From Megamerina dolium (Eukaryota; Arthropoda; Insecta; Diptera; Megamerinidae), in contig OY978529.1 in assembly GCA_963854835.1 (NCBI GenBank), positions 32,732,055 to 32,796,054 on the forward strand: a stretch of 64,000 nt of DNA, written 5' to 3'. Made by a program: the position numbers and the translations under genes. Numbering within the stretch: position 1 is the first letter of the stretch; each line of letters starts with the position of its first letter. The notes under the pieces are model-generated. The model was not told the DNA's origin. It saw nothing but the letters and a program-made list of their open reading frames with translations, and did no database searches. Shown in pieces: positions 60,575 through 64,000 of the stretch.

Positions 60575-62200
60575 GTAAAAAAAATCTCCTTACAGTCGGA
60601 TGGGGCCGACCAAACTATACCCTGCATATGTAGATTTATATATAAAAAGTTTACTCGAATATCCAACTTTTCTCTTATTTCCACTTTTCGAGAAACAATT
60701 TTTGTATATACTAATAATTTACACCCGAAATATGGTTGACTTTGACGAAGTAAAAGGATTTTAAGATAATTCCGAGGCTTAGTATGGGAGCTATATAAAA
60801 TTGGGTGTGGCTTACCACTTTCTAGTAAATCCAATTAATTTTTCAACGTTAATCCACACCTTAAATTTGGTGTCCTACGTTGAATAGTTTCTAAGTTATG
60901 GTGGTTAACATTTTTGTTTAATTTCCTCAACTTTGTATGGGAGCCCCAATAAGAAGTGGGCGTGGTACGCTGATTTTTCGCCAGATTATTTCCGACTACC
61001 ATATTAACCTAAGTGTTAATTATGATTGTTCTAGACAGAAGGATACAGAAGTTACAGCTATTTCAATTTAAAAGAAATTCGGTCATTTTGTATGGCGGCT
61101 ACTATCAACAGTGGGCGTGGCGCGTCCATTTCCTGTGAGTCTAGTTGCTCCTACAATACTAAAAAAAAAAAAAAAAATAATACAATACTAATCCATACCT
61201 AAAATCTCGTTCTTTTACGCTAAATGGTTTATACGTTATGGCGCTTAAAAGTTTTAGTTTAATTCCCTTGACTTTGTATGGGAGACCCATGAAGGAGTGG
61301 GCGTGGCACACTGATTTTCTGCCAGATTATTTCCGACTACGATATTAATTTAAGTGTCAATTATGGTTATTCTAGACATAAGATTGCCTAAGTTACAGCT
61401 GTTTCAATTTAAAATTTCTATGGGGGCTACAATAAACAGTGGGCGTGGTGCGCCCATTTCAAGTGAGTCTAGTTGCTCGTACAATACTAATCCATACCTT
61501 AAATCTCGTTGTCTTACGCTAAATGGTTGTAAGTTATGGAGCTTAAAAGTTTTAGTTTAATTCCCTTGACTTTGTATGGGAGACTCATGAAAGAGTGGTC
61601 GTGGCACACTGATTTTCTGCCAGATTTTTGCCGACTACGATATTAATTTAAGTGTCAATTATGGTTATTCTGGACAGAAGGTTGTAGAAGTTACAGCTGT
61701 TTCAATTTAAAAGAAGTACAGACACTTTGTATGAGAGCTACGCTAAAAAGTAGGCGTGGCTCAACCACTTTTGGCAAGGTTATATAGTAGTATAATATAA
61801 GTCTATGTACCAAATTTTGTTGTCCCAAGTCGTATATTATGTGAGTTATGGCAAGTTAAAGATTTTGAAAATTTCGAGGTTAGTCGCTTTGAATGCTTGG
61901 TGTGGGCGTGGTTATTGACCGATCATGCCCAATATCAATCCCCTCCGTACCCTTGGATCATAGATTACTTATGCCAAATTTCATCGAAATAGCTCAATAT
62001 TTACTCAAGTTATCGTGCGAACCAGCCAGGTGACAGACAGACGGACGGACGGACGGACGGACATCGTTAAATCGAAAATTTAATCGACGCTGATCACGAA
62101 TATATATCTATGTCTATATCTCCGGAGATTCCTTCAAGTGGACACAAACATCTGACCGAAATGAATATACCATGCATATTGCATTATGCAGGGTATAAAA
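60575..62200 (-). mobile_element. TATACCC element copy 3 (reverse, diverged)
   Basis: Reverse complement of the family: it ends GCAGGGTATAAAAAG at about 62189-62203 and begins AAAAAAATCTCCTTACAGTCGG. The (GGAC)n tract is at about 62037-62062. Module markers AGTGGGCGTGG recur at about 60955, 61110, 61295, 61440, 61593 and 61755. A 17-bp poly-A insertion lies near 61163. More diverged than copies 1 and 2. Confidence 0.82.
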
Positions 62201-62369
62201 AGATGATGGCTGTGTGCATTAATTTCGAGTGAATTAATGTAAAAAAAAAATGCTATAATGTGCAATAATAGCGACAAATTGTGGTCATGTACACAGCCAC
62301 TTGGCAAATGGTTGGATCTTAGTCCTAGTTGGATGTAGAAATTTATGAACTTACCCGTCGATCTATATA

Positions 62370-62960
62370 CTGGAAATCTGCACAAAGCAAACTACCACAA
62401 CTCTAAAGGCATGCCAAAGACTGGCATACCTTAATATCATTGGAGCCATGAGAACAACTGCAACGATAAGAATGGAAGCACTGATGAATATGAAACCAGG
62501 CGAAGCAGCAAAAGAGCTTCATATCTGAAAATAATATGGTCTAATGTAGTGATCAAATAGACCCGACTTGAAAAATTCTACGACATAAAAATTCCCAGTC
62601 GAATGAGTTGGGAGTTAACCATGAAGTGACTAAAAAGCTATGTCCAAATGTAGTATGCAACGAAAGGGCAGCAAGAAGGAATACCTAGTCTACAATTCGA
62701 CCTTACTAAAACAAGTCTAAACAAAGAAAACGCAAAATGTGCGAAGGTATTAACATCTGAAAATAAAATATTCAAAAAAGTTTATATCGCATGATGTCAA
62801 AAGGAGCAAGCAAACCTTAGACAACTATGTGCGACATGGACAATTTAAAAAGAGTACGAGACACAGGAATCCTAGCATTCAAGTGTTATGAGAAAAACAC
62901 AATTTTCACAGGATTTACACCTGCAACCTCAACTATGGAACCTTAAAAGAAAAATGATTG
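62370..62960 (+). mobile_element. Non-LTR retrotransposon remnant (region between RT and RNase H)
   Basis: Around 62400-62520 the plus strand reads ITGAM-type sequence: LQRLAYLNIIGAMRTTATIR and MEALMNMKP, resembling the LACLGITGAMRTTPTAALE block of I/R1-type LINEs. The rest decays with stops. The RNase H piece at 63108-63350 is on the other strand, so they are separate insertions or rearranged. Confidence 0.6.
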
Positions 62961-63107
62961 AACAAGCTCGACGCTTTTTTTTTTAACTTTCCTTTGAAAT
63001 GGTTTGTTGTTGAGTCTAAAGACAATAGCAGATGTGTGTTTATCATGAATCCATCTTCATATTTGAAGCTCCTACGGAAATCATTTGTTATGTAACCTAA
63101 ACGTATT

Positions 63108-63350
63108 CTAACAGCATGAAATCCTTTGGAGTAATTGTCTTTTAGCGCTTTTACAATGGTAGTATCTCGCTAACATATCAAGTGAGATTATGAGGGATCC
63201 TCCAAACTCATCCACTTTACAGTGCACTGTTATCCAACTGTGTCCGAGCACCAAGTACAGGAGTATGGTGTGTTGCGCTACGACCTTGTTAATAGATCTA
63301 TGGCAGTCCAGAGTAAACTTAGAGAGAAAGATGCGCATTACACTAAGCAC
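63108..63350 (-). mobile_element. Non-LTR retrotransposon remnant (RNase H C-terminal region)
   Basis: Minus-strand frame contains DCHRSINKVVAQHTILLYLV then LGHSWI and KVDEFGGSLI, a degraded form of the RNase H block WVPGHSGI..N..AD..AR.GS. The catalytic Asp region is not intact. Confidence 0.5.
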
Positions 63351-64000
63351 CTAGGCTGTAATTAAGGATATCATTGTATTTATGCGAAACATTACTCTGT
63401 TTAATCCAAGTTATTACAGTGTAAATATTTTTTTCAGTGATCAGAGTGCCGACGTATAGGTTGAAACATTTCCAACTTTTCTTTGAAATTGTGGCTATAA
63501 TTTGGTAGAAATCTTTCTGATTCCCATGGAAAGCAATCTTGAACTTCTGTTCCAAAGAATATGTAATATTTATATTGAAGTTACGAGAAAGGGTCAATAA
63601 GTCCCTACAAATTAAAATTAGATACACTCCATTCACATTGCTCCATTGCTGATTTTGCTTGTCGAGAAGCATTTTTCAAAAGCACACACACAAATTTTCA
63701 GCCACATAAATCAAATAGCTTTTTTGTGACAGCATTTTCTTAAAAATGTAAAAAAGTGAATTTAGGGCGTGCTTTTATTATTTGACAGGAATTCTCCAAA
63801 TTCGATTGGCACCATACATTGGCACTTCGTTGCGGTCATACTAGCGCAAATGACGCCAAACATTCCAGTCGCTCAATAAAGGATTTTCAAACGGATCAGT
63901 AATCAGTTTTGTATAAGTAATTCTAAAACTATTCGTAGGCTGGGTACTTCGTTTACTCACAATTGACAACTTCAAAATAGTGTTTGGCGCCATTTTGTAA
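63351..64000. other. Unassigned right end of the window
   Basis: A 109-codon minus-strand frame (63672-63343) has no recognised domain. The terminal 230 bp are less AT-rich than the surroundings, but no gene is supported. Confidence 0.3.

Noticed and set aside
63343..63672. 109-residue minus-strand frame at the right end
   Set aside because: No recognised domain, signal peptide or splice context; could be chance in AT-rich sequence.

Overview
The window is nuclear DNA of a higher fly, most likely a tephritid fruit fly. The evidence is an AT-rich background, short GT-AG introns of about 64-120 bp, a cluster of insect Nimrod phagocytosis-receptor genes, a ZAD zinc-finger gene (an insect family), and several mariner, RTE, SINE and foldback families. 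The species assignment is inference; the genes are read directly from the sequence.

Layout. 1-5.9 kb is repeat debris: a broken mariner split by a SINE and by a 1.6-kb TATACCC element, plus a 5'-truncated RTE copy. 5.98-20.07 kb is a Nimrod cluster. Three genes lie on the plus strand (5984-8789, 10677-11780, 14076-15061) and a giant receptor of about 35 NIM repeats lies on the minus strand (15586-20065). 20-27 kb is intergenic, with a nearly full-length but dead RTE retrotransposon and a dead Tc1/mariner copy. 27.0-29.6 kb holds a ZAD-C2H2 gene and, converging on it, an ALKBH4 gene. 29.7-34.4 kb is dense in mobile elements: related MITE-like copies, a (TA)n tract, a foldback element, a SINE, and fragments of LINE, possible piggyBac and Harbinger. 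34.9-36.5 kb encodes a B3GNTL1-like glycosyltransferase in five exons. 36.9-38.7 kb holds a coding-like tandem repeat and an interlocked pair of inverted repeats. 39.5-53.06 kb is one inositol-trisphosphate 3-kinase gene whose first intron is about 10 kb. 53.1-64 kb is again repeat-rich: two mariners, two SINEs, two TATACCC elements and LINE remnants.

How the genes relate. The four Nimrod genes encode secreted-then-membrane-anchored proteins with CCxGY and/or NIM repeats, the type used by hemocytes and glia to bind bacteria and apoptotic cells. Three of them share an exon plan in which a phase-1 intron just inside the membrane separates the transmembrane segment from a tiny last exon for the cytoplasmic tail. 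This supports common descent by local duplication. The remaining genes (ZAD factor, ALKBH4, B3GNTL1-like, IP3 3-kinase) are housekeeping or signalling genes with no obvious functional tie to the Nimrods.

Most notable observations: the 1413-residue, eater-sized NIM receptor sitting inside a NimC-type cluster; the shared tail micro-exon; a tRNA-derived SINE family with a UUCG-capped 3' hairpin; the modular TATACCC elements with a period near 150 bp; and an unexplained protein-like tandem repeat at about 36.97-37.74 kb.
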